Part shown: positions 34,367 through 41,555 of the stretch, one piece after another
Numbering within the stretch: position 1 is the first letter of the stretch
Layout of the letters: the number at the start of each line of letters is the position of its first letter
Source of the DNA: an uncultured Collinsella sp.
Lineage (GTDB): Bacteria > Actinomycetota > Coriobacteriia > Coriobacteriales > Coriobacteriaceae
NCBI GenBank assembly: GCA_902494555.1
Contig: CABUTR010000012.1
Span: forward strand, 1-50,512
Direction: 5' to 3'
Length of the DNA: 50,512 bases
Notes under the pieces: generated by a model
Database searches by the model: none
Seen by the model: the letters and a program-made list of their open reading frames with translations, nothing else
Told to the model about the DNA's origin: nothing
Position numbers and translations under genes: made by a program

Positions 34367-34398
34367 TGTGACAAAGGGACAGTCCCGCATGTCACATT
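34365..34398. repeat. Palindrome R5 overlapping exporter stop codon
   Basis: AATGTGACA (34365-34373) pairs perfectly with TGTCACATT (34390-34398). The interior GGGACAGTCCC is itself palindromic. The stop codon TAA of the exporter gene overlaps its first bases. The GGGACAG core links it to families R1 and R2. Confidence 0.75.
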
Positions 34399-34404
34399 GG
34401 AAAC

Positions 34405-34441
34405 AAGGCGCGCCGGGGATTGATTCCCTGGCGCGCCTTTT
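34405..34441. terminator. Bidirectional terminator, exporter / serine acetyltransferase
   Basis: AAGGCGCGCC (34405-34414) pairs with GGCGCGCCTT (34430-34439), with an inner GGGA/TCCC extension and T-tract. It lies between convergent genes. Confidence 0.88.
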
Positions 34442-34478
34442 GCGTCGGTGCCGATGTTGTTTTGTGCCGCTCGCGTTC

Positions 34479-35183
34479 CTAGTGCTCGTCCACGAGCTTG
34501 GCGATGAGGGCCTTGAGCTCGGCCACCTCTCGCTCGAGTTCCTTGACACGGCGGGCATTCTCGGTGATGCCCTGGCGGTTGAGGGCACTCTGCTCGGCGG
34601 CGTCATCGGGCATGTACTCGCGATGCTGCTTGGCATCGAAGCTCTCCTCGAACACGCGGCAGCCGTTGCGCTTGATGATGCGTCCCGGCACGCCAACGAC
34701 GGTGCAGTTGTCGGGCACGTCTTTAACGACGACCGAGTTGCCGCCGATCTTGACGTTGTTGCCGATGCGAATGTTGCCGAGCACCTTGGCGCCCGTGCCC
34801 ACGGTGACGTTGTTGCCCAGGGTGGGGTGGCGCTTGCCGGTCTCGTTGCCGGTACCGCCGAGCGTGACGCCCTGGTAGAGCACGCAGTTGTCGCCCACGA
34901 TGGTGGTCTCGCCGATGACGACGCCCATGGCGTGGTCGATAAAGAAGTGCTTGCCGATCTTTGCAGCGGGATGAATCTCGACGCCGGTGATATGGCGAGT
35001 GATTTGCGAGAGCACACGGGCGAGCGAGCGATGACCGTGCTCCCAGAGCCAGTGTTCGGGTACGTGGTTCCACTTGGCGTGCAGGCCGGGATAAGAAAGA
35101 AAGATAACCAGACCGTTTTGCGCGGCGGGGTCCTGCGCCTGGACGGTCTTGATGTCCTCGCGAATGGTATTGATAAAGCTCAC
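34479..35183 (-). CDS. Serine O-acetyltransferase
   Basis: Acetylates serine with acetyl-CoA, the committed step of cysteine synthesis. A 234-aa CysE/EpsC-type protein with a helical N-terminal domain, then a left-handed beta-helix of hexapeptide repeats (IHPAAKIGKHFFIDHAMGVVIGETTIVGDN) and the GVTLGGTG block. The C-terminal about 40 residues are charged and probably form a coiled coil, an addition beyond the core family. The GTG at 35183 follows AAGGGAGG. No cysteine synthase lies beside it. Divergent from the DedA gene; a TGACA-N2-TGTCA palindrome lies in the shared gap (35276-35287). Confidence 0.93.
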   Translation of the reverse strand: MSFINTIREDIKTVQAQDPAAQNGLVIFLSYPGLHAKWNHVPEHWLWEHGHRSLARVLSQITRHITGVEIHPAAKIGKHFFIDHAMGVVIGETTIVGDNCVLYQGVTLGGTGNETGKRHPTLGNNVTVGTGAKVLGNIRIGNNVKIGGNSVVVKDVPDNCTVVGVPGRIIKRNGCRVFEESFDAKQHREYMPDDAAEQSALNRQGITENARRVKELEREVAELKALIAKLVDEH

Positions 35184-35275
35184 CGGCCGCCCTCCCTTAG
35201 CGCCAAGGCAATGCGATTCAATAAAGTATAGCGATTCGCTAGGGATTAGGAAGAGCAATCTTTCACGGCTTTGCG

Positions 35276-35287
35276 TGACAGGTGTCA
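35276..35287. promoter_or_regulatory. Small palindrome in the cysE-dedA gap
   Basis: TGACAGGTGTCA has perfect TGACA/TGTCA arms. It is roughly 90 bp before the serine acetyltransferase start and 120 bp before the DedA start. A second self-complementary-like AGCGATTCGCT lies at 35230-35240. Both are operator candidates only. Confidence 0.3.
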
Positions 35288-35407
35288 GTTATGCAAACTT
35301 GCTGGTAATGGAGTCATGCTTTTGTGGGGTTGCGCACGAGGGGGCGCTGCGACCGTATACTGGTCAACTTGGACGTATCCGCGCCCACAACTGAGAGGTT
35401 TTACTTC

Positions 35408-36055
35408 ATGGGTTTCATCAATTTTATCGCCGAGCTGCTCAAAGACCCGCGCACTGCGATCGCCAGTTGGATCGCCGCCGGCCCGCTTATGGCCTACGGC
35501 TGCGTGTTCCTGATCATCTTTATCGAGACGGGCGTGGTATTCTTCCCGTTCCTTCCCGGCGATTCGCTGCTGTTCGCCTCGGGCTTCTTTGCCCACAACG
35601 GTGGCTTTAACATCGTGGCTTTGCTGGCCGTTGCATGGGCCGCTGCCATCTTGGGCGATCAGTGCAACTTTATGATCGGCCATTTCTTTGGCAAAAAGAT
35701 CATTGCCTCGGGCAAGGTCAAGGCCATGACGCCCGAGCGCATCAAAAAGTCCGAGGACTTCTTGGATAAGTGGGGCCACCTGGCCATCTTCCTGGGCCGC
35801 TTCTTTCCGTTTATCCGCACCTTTGTGCCCTTTATCGCCGGCATGGGCGGCATGCACTGGCGCAACTTTGTCATTTTTAACGTGCTGGGCGGCATTACCT
35901 GGTCGACGCTCTTTACGCTGCTGGGCTACTTCTTTGGCGGCATTCCCTTTGTGCAGGAGCACTTTGAGCTGCTAATCGTTGGCATCGTTGCCGTGTCGAT
36001 CATCCCGACCGTGGTCGGCTTGGTTAAGGCTAAGCTGGGCAAAAAGAACGTATAG
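35408..36055 (+). CDS. DedA/VTT-domain membrane protein
   Basis: A 215-aa DedA-family inner-membrane protein with several hydrophobic segments. The characteristic blocks are FIETGVVFFPFLPGDSLLF and LGRFFPFIRTFVPFIAGMGGM. Family members act in lipid-carrier (undecaprenyl phosphate) or phospholipid translocation and envelope homeostasis. The ATG at 35408 follows GAGAGG. It appears monocistronic and ends before a terminator. Confidence 0.93.
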   Translation: MGFINFIAELLKDPRTAIASWIAAGPLMAYGCVFLIIFIETGVVFFPFLPGDSLLFASGFFAHNGGFNIVALLAVAWAAAILGDQCNFMIGHFFGKKIIASGKVKAMTPERIKKSEDFLDKWGHLAIFLGRFFPFIRTFVPFIAGMGGMHWRNFVIFNVLGGITWSTLFTLLGYFFGGIPFVQEHFELLIVGIVAVSIIPTVVGLVKAKLGKKNV

Positions 36056-36084
36056 ATCGAGCCGGCGCGCAAACCGTGCCGTTG

Positions 36085-36118
36085 AGGCCCGTCACCGCTT
36101 ACGGTGGCGGGCCTTTTT
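36085..36118 (+). terminator. Intrinsic terminator after DedA gene
   Basis: AGGCCCGTCACCG (36085-36097) pairs with CGGTGGCGGGCCT (36102-36114) with one G-T wobble, followed by a T-run. Confidence 0.9.
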
Positions 36119-36138
36119 GCTTCGGTCAAATGAAAATA

Positions 36139-36154
36139 CTTTACTTAGTTAAAG
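36139..36154. promoter_or_regulatory. Palindromic operator candidate (copy 2)
   Basis: CTTTACTTAGTTAAAG matches the palindrome at 173-188 at 14 of 16 positions, with identical spacing. It lies about 30 bp upstream of a TACAAT -10-like box (36185-36190), a position more like that of an activator. It links branched-chain aminotransferase control to the amino acid importer. Confidence 0.5.
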
Positions 36155-36343
36155 AAAAGCGTTTTATCAGACGCGTACGGGGAGTACAATCTCGTGCATG
36201 CGAATCGACGTGCCATCGGCTTTGATGCCGTTCGCGTGTCCCGTCCGGCTCTACGCTCCGGGCGTGCGACGTTGCGACGCGGTCGGCCTCGGTCCTTGCG
36301 TGCGGGTTCGCGAGTATGCAACTGTGTATGTAAGGAGCGACAT

Positions 36344-37396
36344 ATGACTGTCGAGAAGAAGGATATCGATTGGGGTAGCCTCGGCTTTGGCTACATGAAG
36401 ACCGATTACAGCTACGAGGCCCATTGGAAGGACGGCGAGTGGGACGAGGGTGGCCTGACCACCGACCACACCCTGCATGTCTCCGAGTGCGGCGGCATCT
36501 TCCATTACTGCCAGGAGGTCTTTGAGGGCCTGAAGGCCTACGCCGCCGAGGACGGCAGCATCGTCTGCTTCCGTCCCGACATGAACGCTGAGCGTATGTA
36601 CAACTCTGCCCAGCGCCTCGAGATGCCCCCGTTCCCCAAGGACAAGTTCGTTGAGGCCGTCAAGCAGGTCGTTTCTGCCAACGCCGCCTGGGTTCCGCCC
36701 TTCGGCTCCGGCGCGACCCTGTATGTGCGTCCGTTTATGATCGGCTCCGGTGACGTGATCGGCGTGGCTCCCGCTCCTGAGTACACGTTCCGTATTCTCG
36801 TGACCCCGGTCGGTCCGTACTTTAAGGGTGGCCTTAAGCCCGTCAAGCTGCGCGTTTCCGAGTACGACCGCGCCGCACCGCACGGCACCGGCAACATCAA
36901 GGCCGGCCTCAACTACGCCATGTCCCTCAAGCCCACGATGGAGGCCCATCGCGAGGGCTATGCCGAGAACCTGTATCTCGACTCCGAGTCCCGCACCTAT
37001 GTCGAGGAGACCGGTGGCGCTAACGTCCTGTTCGTGAAGGAGGACGGCACGCTTGTCGTTCCGCAGTCGCACACTGACTCCATCCTGCCCTCCATCACCC
37101 GTCGCTCGCTCGTTCAGGTTGCTCAGGACCTGGGCATAACCGTCGACCAGCGCCCCGTCGAGTGGGCCGAGGTCAAGGCCGGCACCTTTGTGGAGTGCGG
37201 CCTGTGCGGCACCGCCGCCGTCATCTCCCCGGTGGGCGAGATCGACAATAAGGTTTATGGTGCCGATGAGACCGTGACCTTCCCGGCTGGCTACACCGAG
37301 ATCGGCCCTGTGATGAAGAAGCTCCGCGAGACCCTGACTGGTATCCAGTCTGGTGCTGTCGAGGATAAGCACAACTGGGTTTACACCGTGGCGTAA
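36344..37396 (+). CDS. Branched-chain amino acid aminotransferase
   Basis: PLP-dependent enzyme that transfers amino groups between branched-chain amino acids and 2-oxoglutarate. A 350-aa class IV aminotransferase of the IlvE type-II group. The PLP lysine is Lys186 in GTGNIKAGLNYA, with CFRPDMNAERMYNSAQRL, VRPFMIGSG, the EETGGANVLFV block and CGTAAVISPVG. The ATG at 36344 follows TAAGGAG; the upstream in-frame frame to 36194 looks non-coding. It stands alone with its own regulatory palindrome and is followed by a 29-bp inverted repeat containing a terminator-like hairpin. Confidence 0.96.
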   Translation: MTVEKKDIDWGSLGFGYMKTDYSYEAHWKDGEWDEGGLTTDHTLHVSECGGIFHYCQEVFEGLKAYAAEDGSIVCFRPDMNAERMYNSAQRLEMPPFPKDKFVEAVKQVVSANAAWVPPFGSGATLYVRPFMIGSGDVIGVAPAPEYTFRILVTPVGPYFKGGLKPVKLRVSEYDRAAPHGTGNIKAGLNYAMSLKPTMEAHREGYAENLYLDSESRTYVEETGGANVLFVKEDGTLVVPQSHTDSILPSITRRSLVQVAQDLGITVDQRPVEWAEVKAGTFVECGLCGTAAVISPVGEIDNKVYGADETVTFPAGYTEIGPVMKKLRETLTGIQSGAVEDKHNWVYTVA

Positions 37397-37412
37397 GCTG
37401 CCATAGCTGTTC

Positions 37413-37536
37413 GGCCCGAGGGCAACCTACCTTTCCGGCGCGTCCTCGGACATGAAGAACCTCCGCTGCGCACTACGTGCGGCGGAGGTTCTTTCGTCCT
37501 GCGGAGTGCGCCGGAAAGGTAGGTTGCCCTCGGGCC
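37413..37536. repeat. Long perfect inverted repeat with nested hairpin
   Basis: Two perfect 29-bp arms (37413-37441 and 37508-37536) enclose 66 bp. Inside is a second hairpin with 11-bp arms (37456-37466 and 37482-37492) and an extended CGCAC/GTGCG stem, followed by CTTTCG. The inner hairpin is probably the aminotransferase terminator; the outer arms look like a mobile or structural element. Confidence 0.8.
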
Positions 37537-37881
37537 TGCGTTGCCTCGGCGCTGCCGTTACGGGCAATATAGATCTGAATCAAAGATGGTGCGCGGCCTT
37601 TTAGGCCACGCTTCTGTTTTGCTTCGCGCCATGTGGGGGCGGTGGCGACGTGCATTTTTGCGAGTATTCTGCAACCGAAGGCCCCTGCATACCGACCTCG
37701 GGCAAAAAATCGGGATTTCTCGATGGTTTCTACGAATGATGGGCGGGGTTATGGGCTGACAGCGGGTGATTTGCAGGGATATTCGCGGTCTCTGGCATTT
37801 ATCGTAGCGCCCGAAGCCCTTGGTTATGTTGAATACTCCTAAAAATGCACGGCGCTTAGAGGGGGACCTTCGCGAAAAAGG
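37537..37881. other. Gene-free region with a 23-26-bp inverted pair
   Basis: No credible gene was seen. GTGCATTTTTGCGAGTATTC (from 37650) has an inverted near-copy at 37828-37850 (complement GTGCATTTTTAGGAGTATTC), the two about 150 bp apart. Between them the sequence has uneven composition and weak short frames only. It may be the remnant of a small mobile element or a paired regulatory site. Confidence 0.4.
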
Positions 37882-37920
37882 AAACCGCCCCGTCGAAGTA
37901 TGCATTCGACGGGGCGGTTT
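37882..37920. terminator. Terminator of lemA (minus strand)
   Basis: Perfect 16-bp arms, AAACCGCCCCGTCGAA (37882-37897) and its complement (37905-37920), with a 7-nt loop, 35 bp after the LemA stop. T-runs occur on the minus-strand 3' side. Confidence 0.88.
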
Positions 37921-37954
37921 ATGCATATACCCGATTAAGACTCGGCCGTGATTG

Positions 37955-38506
37955 TTAGAACTTGACGGTCGGGGCCTGGCGGGCTGCTTCGGCGGCCTCA
38001 AAGCCCTGGCGCTCCTTAAACTGGAAGATGCCGGCAAAGATGACAGCCGGGAACGTCTGAATGGCGTTGTTGTAGCTGAGCACGCAATCGTTGTAGCTCT
38101 GGCGTGCATAGCTAATCTTGTTCTCGGTATCCTCGAGCGATGCCTGCAGCTGCGTAAAGTTGGTGTTTGCCTTAAGATCGGGGTAGGCCTCGGCTACGGC
38201 GAAGAGCTGGCGCAGCGCACCGGTCAGCACGTTGTCGGCTTCCATCTTGGCCTCGGGCGTGGTGGCCTTGACGGCGGTGTTACGCGCACTGATCACGGCG
38301 GAGAGCGTCTCTTGCTCGTGCTTGGCGTAGCCCTTGACGGTCTCGACCAGGTTGGGGATCAGGTCGTTGCGGCGCTGCAGCTGCGTATCGATGTTCTGCC
38401 AGGCGTTATCGATGCGGTTACGCTTGGTGACCATGTTGTTGTAGATGCCGGCGATGGCGCAGACAATCATAATGACAACAACGATGCCGATGATGACGGT
38501 AATCAT
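37955..38506 (-). CDS. LemA family protein
   Basis: A 183-aa LemA-family protein anchored by an N-terminal membrane helix (MITVIIGIVVVIMIVCAIAGIY) with a long helical external or cytoplasmic domain. The family signature region is NAWQNIDTQLQRRNDLIPNLVETVKGYAKHE, followed by LQASLEDTENKISYARQSYND and NAIQTFPAVIFAGIF. The biochemical function of the family is not established. The start follows ACGGAGA. It is monocistronic. Confidence 0.95.
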   Translation of the reverse strand: MITVIIGIVVVIMIVCAIAGIYNNMVTKRNRIDNAWQNIDTQLQRRNDLIPNLVETVKGYAKHEQETLSAVISARNTAVKATTPEAKMEADNVLTGALRQLFAVAEAYPDLKANTNFTQLQASLEDTENKISYARQSYNDCVLSYNNAIQTFPAVIFAGIFQFKERQGFEAAEAARQAPTVKF

Positions 38507-38705
38507 GATGTCTCCGTTTCGAATGGCCGCGGCGGCATGCGCCAGCTGCCGTTGGTATAACGCTACTAGTATACCCGCAACGTTTTGCCGTGCCGAACTT
38601 TCCGGTAAGCGTTATGTTTTCGGTGGGGTTGGCACCGGGGCAAAGCGCGCGAGGTACAGGTGTAAGATATGCGACAGATTGATGAGTGTTGTCTTTGCCC
38701 TGAGG

Positions 38706-39302
38706 ATGGCGATACCAGTGGACCTTCGCATCAAGAAAACCTACCGCGCCCTGTTCGATGCCTTTACCGAGCTTCTCGAGGAGCATCGTTTTGAGGACCT
38801 GACGGTTGCCATGCTGTGCGACCGCGCCATGATTCGCCGCACGACGTTCTACAAGCACTTTCGCGACAAGAACGATTACTTTGCCTTTTATATCGATGGG
38901 CTCATGTCGGGCTTGCCGCAAAAACAGCCCGATGAGGCCGGTGCAGTGTCTGCCGAGGACGTGCGCGCGCTTCGGCATGCGATTTTGGACGATGCCATGG
39001 ATTTGATTCTGGCGCACGAGCAGCTCATGGATAACATTTTGGCAAGCAACATGTCGGGCATGTTGACCAACGTTATTTGCGACCGCATTGCCCGTTCCAT
39101 CCGCGAGCGTGTGATGAACGTGCTTGCCGAGGATGCCCTGGCCCCCGTGTCACTCGAGACGACGTCTGAGTTTGTCGCCGGCGGTATTATTCGACTTTTC
39201 ACGATATGGTGGGAATCGGGCCACGATCTTGAGCGTCGACCCGAGATGGCCGACGTGGTCGATGCGCTGTTTGAACGGACCATGACACCGGTGCATCACT
39301 AA
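38706..39302 (+). CDS. TetR-family transcriptional regulator
   Basis: A regulator of about 198 aa with an N-terminal TetR HTH (RIKKTYRALFDAFTELLEEHRFEDLTVAMLCDRAMIRRTTFYKHFRDKND), followed by a helical ligand domain resembling the TetR_C_7/DhaS type. The start is uncertain: ATG 38706 gives the listed length, while GTG 38718 places VDLRIKK first. It lies alone upstream of the tRNA gene. A GTATA-N10-TATAC palindrome upstream (about 38555-38574) is a possible autoregulatory site. The target and ligand are unknown. Confidence 0.88.
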   Translation: MAIPVDLRIKKTYRALFDAFTELLEEHRFEDLTVAMLCDRAMIRRTTFYKHFRDKNDYFAFYIDGLMSGLPQKQPDEAGAVSAEDVRALRHAILDDAMDLILAHEQLMDNILASNMSGMLTNVICDRIARSIRERVMNVLAEDALAPVSLETTSEFVAGGIIRLFTIWWESGHDLERRPEMADVVDALFERTMTPVHH

Positions 39303-39305
39303 AAG

Positions 39306-39395
39306 TGGCGGAGAGAGGGGGATTCGAACCCCCGGAACGCTCTCGCGCTCAACGGTTTTCAAGACCGCCGCATTCAACCGCTCTGCCATCTCTCC
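39306..39395 (-). tRNA. tRNA-Ser (anticodon UGA)
   Basis: A 90-nt serine tRNA including encoded CCA (complement of 39306-39308). The acceptor stem GGAGAGA (39389-39395) pairs with TCTCTCC (39310-39316). The anticodon TGA is at 39359-39361 in the loop CTTGAAA. The long variable arm typical of tRNA-Ser and the TTCGAATC T-loop are visible. It reads UCA and other UCN codons. It lies between tetR and the tadA fusion gene. Confidence 0.97.
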
Positions 39396-39446
39396 GTGAG
39401 TCGTAATGATAGCATCGTTTTGAATTTGCAACAGGGAAGGCGAACG

Positions 39447-41228
39447 ATGACGATCACCGAAATCGACGAGAAGTTCATGCGCGAGGCACTGGCCGAGGCG
39501 CGCGCCGCCGCGGCGGTGGGCGAGGTGCCCATCGGAGCCGTAGTGGTGCGCGACGGTGAGATCGTCGCGCGGGCGCATAATCGTCGCGAACTCGACCAGG
39601 ACCCTTCGGCTCATGCCGAGTTTGCGGCCGTGTGCGCCGCTGCCCAGGCGCTTGGCCGCTGGCGCCTTTCCGACTGTACGGTCTATGTGACGTTGGAACC
39701 CTGCTGCATGTGCGCAGGCCTTATGGTTAACGCGCGCGTGGGGCGCTGCGTGTATGGCGCGAGCGACGCCAAGGCGGGCGCGTTGGGATCCCTATACGAT
39801 TTGAATGCCGACTCGCGCCTGAATCATCGGTTTAACGTGACGGCTGGGGTCCTGGCGGCTGAATGCCGCGAGCTGCTGAGTAGCTATTTTGGCGGTCTGC
39901 GCGGAGCGGGCGGCGCTGATTGCGGTTGTGGGGCCGATCTTGAAGCACACGCCGCTCACGCCGCAGCGCTTGCAGGTGCCGGTGAGGATGCTGGCACGGC
40001 GGTTGACTTTGGTCCTGCGTGCCGCCGACCCCGCCGTGTGCTGTTGGCGATCGACTCCTTTAAGGGCAGCGTTTCGAGCGCGCAGGCGGAGGCGGCGGTT
40101 GCCGAAGGCGTGCGCCGCGTTTGGCCCGATGCCGAGCTGAACGCTTTGCCGCTGGCAGATGGTGGCGAGGGAACGCTCGACGCCATCGCCGCGCGTGGTG
40201 GCGAGCTTGTGACCTGCGAGGTTGCAGGCCCCTTGGGCGACCTCGTGTCTGCCCGGATGCTGGTTGATGTCGAGCGCGAGTCCGCGGTCATCGAGATGGC
40301 CGAGGCGGCCGGCATTGGGTATTCGCCTTGCACGGAGTCGTCGGCGCAGGCTGCTACAACCTATGGCGTGGGCGAGCTTATGCTTCGCGCAGTTCGCACG
40401 GGCGCAAGGACACTCTATATTGGTCTGGGCGGCAGTGCCACCAACGACGGTGGCGCCGGCATGCTGCAGGCGCTGGGCGCGCGCGTGGTCGATGATCGGG
40501 GCTGCGATGTCGCCCCCGGTCTTGCCGGCCTTGAGCAGGTGGCGAGCGTTGATTTGGCGCCAGCGCTGCAGGCTTTGGGTGGCTCTCGTATCGTTGTGCT
40601 TTCGGATGTCGAGAATCCGCTCGTGGGGCGTCGAGGCGCACTGGCGGTGTTTGGCGGGCAGAAGGGCCTGCCGACGGATGATGCCGAGGCGCTGGGCAAG
40701 TACGACAGCTGGATGGTCGGCTACGGCCGCTTGCTCGACGCTGCGATTGCCGGAGCTCGAGCCCAGGGGTTGTTGCGCACACCCGAGGGCACACGGACGT
40801 TTGGCTCGGTGCTCGGCGTGCCCGGCGCGGGCGCTGCCGGTGGCTTGGGCGCGGCGTTACTGGCGCTCGGTGTGGAGCTACGCTCGGGCGTGGAGACGGT
40901 GCTCGATCTGATTGGGTTTGACGAACGCATGCGTGATGTCGACCTGGTCATAACGGGCGAGGGCAATATGGACGAGCAGTCCGCCGCCGGTAAGGCGCCG
41001 GTGGGCGTGGCACGCCGTGCCAAGCGGTGTGGCAAGCCGGTTGTTGCCGTCGTGGGCGGTCGTGCCGACAACCTGGATGCGGTGTACGAGCAGGGCATCG
41101 ACTTGGTGCTTCCGATTTGCCGCAAGCCCATGGACCTGGAACAGGCACTCGATCCGCAAGAAGCCACAACCAACCTCATCTGTGCCGGCGAGGCAGCCGC
41201 CCAATCCTACGACCTCGCCCGCCTCTAG
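39447..41228 (+). CDS. TadA tRNA adenosine deaminase fused to glycerate kinase
   Basis: One uninterrupted 593-aa frame encodes two enzymes. Residues 1-150 are a TadA-type tRNA adenosine-34 deaminase: zinc/active-site HAE (56-58), PCCMC (85-89) and the TadA block SDAKAGALGSLYDL. An Ala/Gly-rich linker with Cys-Gly-Cys-Gly (about 151-195) leads to residues 197-593, a type II glycerate kinase (GlxK/GarK family). The kinase part has AIDSFKGSVSSAQA, LADGGEGTLDAI, GLGGSATNDGGAGML and TGEGNMDEQSAAGK. The ATG at 39447 follows GGGAAGG. The two activities (wobble inosine formation, glycerate phosphorylation) have no known link. Both halves retain all motifs I can check. Confidence 0.9.
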   Translation: MTITEIDEKFMREALAEARAAAAVGEVPIGAVVVRDGEIVARAHNRRELDQDPSAHAEFAAVCAAAQALGRWRLSDCTVYVTLEPCCMCAGLMVNARVGRCVYGASDAKAGALGSLYDLNADSRLNHRFNVTAGVLAAECRELLSSYFGGLRGAGGADCGCGADLEAHAAHAAALAGAGEDAGTAVDFGPACRRPRRVLLAIDSFKGSVSSAQAEAAVAEGVRRVWPDAELNALPLADGGEGTLDAIAARGGELVTCEVAGPLGDLVSARMLVDVERESAVIEMAEAAGIGYSPCTESSAQAATTYGVGELMLRAVRTGARTLYIGLGGSATNDGGAGMLQALGARVVDDRGCDVAPGLAGLEQVASVDLAPALQALGGSRIVVLSDVENPLVGRRGALAVFGGQKGLPTDDAEALGKYDSWMVGYGRLLDAAIAGARAQGLLRTPEGTRTFGSVLGVPGAGAAGGLGAALLALGVELRSGVETVLDLIGFDERMRDVDLVITGEGNMDEQSAAGKAPVGVARRAKRCGKPVVAVVGGRADNLDAVYEQGIDLVLPICRKPMDLEQALDPQEATTNLICAGEAAAQSYDLARL

Positions 41229-41268
41229 AACTAATTCCCTCGGGAGCCCGGTTTGCCCGGGTAGTCAA

Positions 41269-41287
41269 AATAGCCCCGTCCCAAATT
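41269..41287. repeat. Small palindromic repeat R4, copy 2
   Basis: CCCCGTCCCAAATTAGCT, with TAGC/GCTA flanking, matches the complement of the unit at 28628 except for one base. It lies 40 bp after the fusion gene stop. A CCCGG/CCGGG hairpin precedes it. Confidence 0.5.
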
Positions 41288-41464
41288 AGCTACTTTGTGG
41301 TTTGTGGGGGATAAAGATTGCCGGTCGTTTTGTCCTACTGGGGCATGTCGATGGCGCGAGTGGTTCGATTTTGAGCCTGAGTGGCAACCCGAGGCGAAAT
41401 TTCGGGTCACCCGAATTGCTACAATTTTAAGTATATTGCGATGTCCTGCCTTGCGTTTCTGCGC

Positions 41465-41473
41465 GGGGGGGGG
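41465..41473 (+). repeat. Homopolymeric G9 tract upstream of adhesin promoter
   Basis: Nine consecutive G residues lie 8 bp upstream of the TTGCAT -35-like box of the adhesin gene. Such tracts slip during replication and often switch surface protein genes on or off. The rest of this 327-bp gap holds the R4 repeat and a small ACCCGA/TCGGGT hairpin. Confidence 0.6.
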
Positions 41474-41480
41474 CGTATAT

Positions 41481-41513
41481 TTGCATCGATGGGGACGACG
41501 ACACATATATAAT
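41481..41513 (+). promoter_or_regulatory. Predicted promoter of giant adhesin gene
   Basis: TTGCAT (41481-41486) and the TATATAAT segment (41506-41513) form a -35/-10 pair with a long 19-bp spacer if TATATA is used. It lies 43 bp before the start codon. A weak -35 spacing would make the promoter sensitive to nearby length changes. Confidence 0.4.
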
Positions 41514-41555
41514 GAGCCGCTGCTTGCCGTCCTCATGGATTTGGGGAGGGCCTTC

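Noticed and set aside
39447..41228. Artefactual joining of two genes
   Set aside because: No stop, frameshift or ribosome site was seen between the domains, and codon use is uniform, so the fusion was kept as real pending read-level checks.
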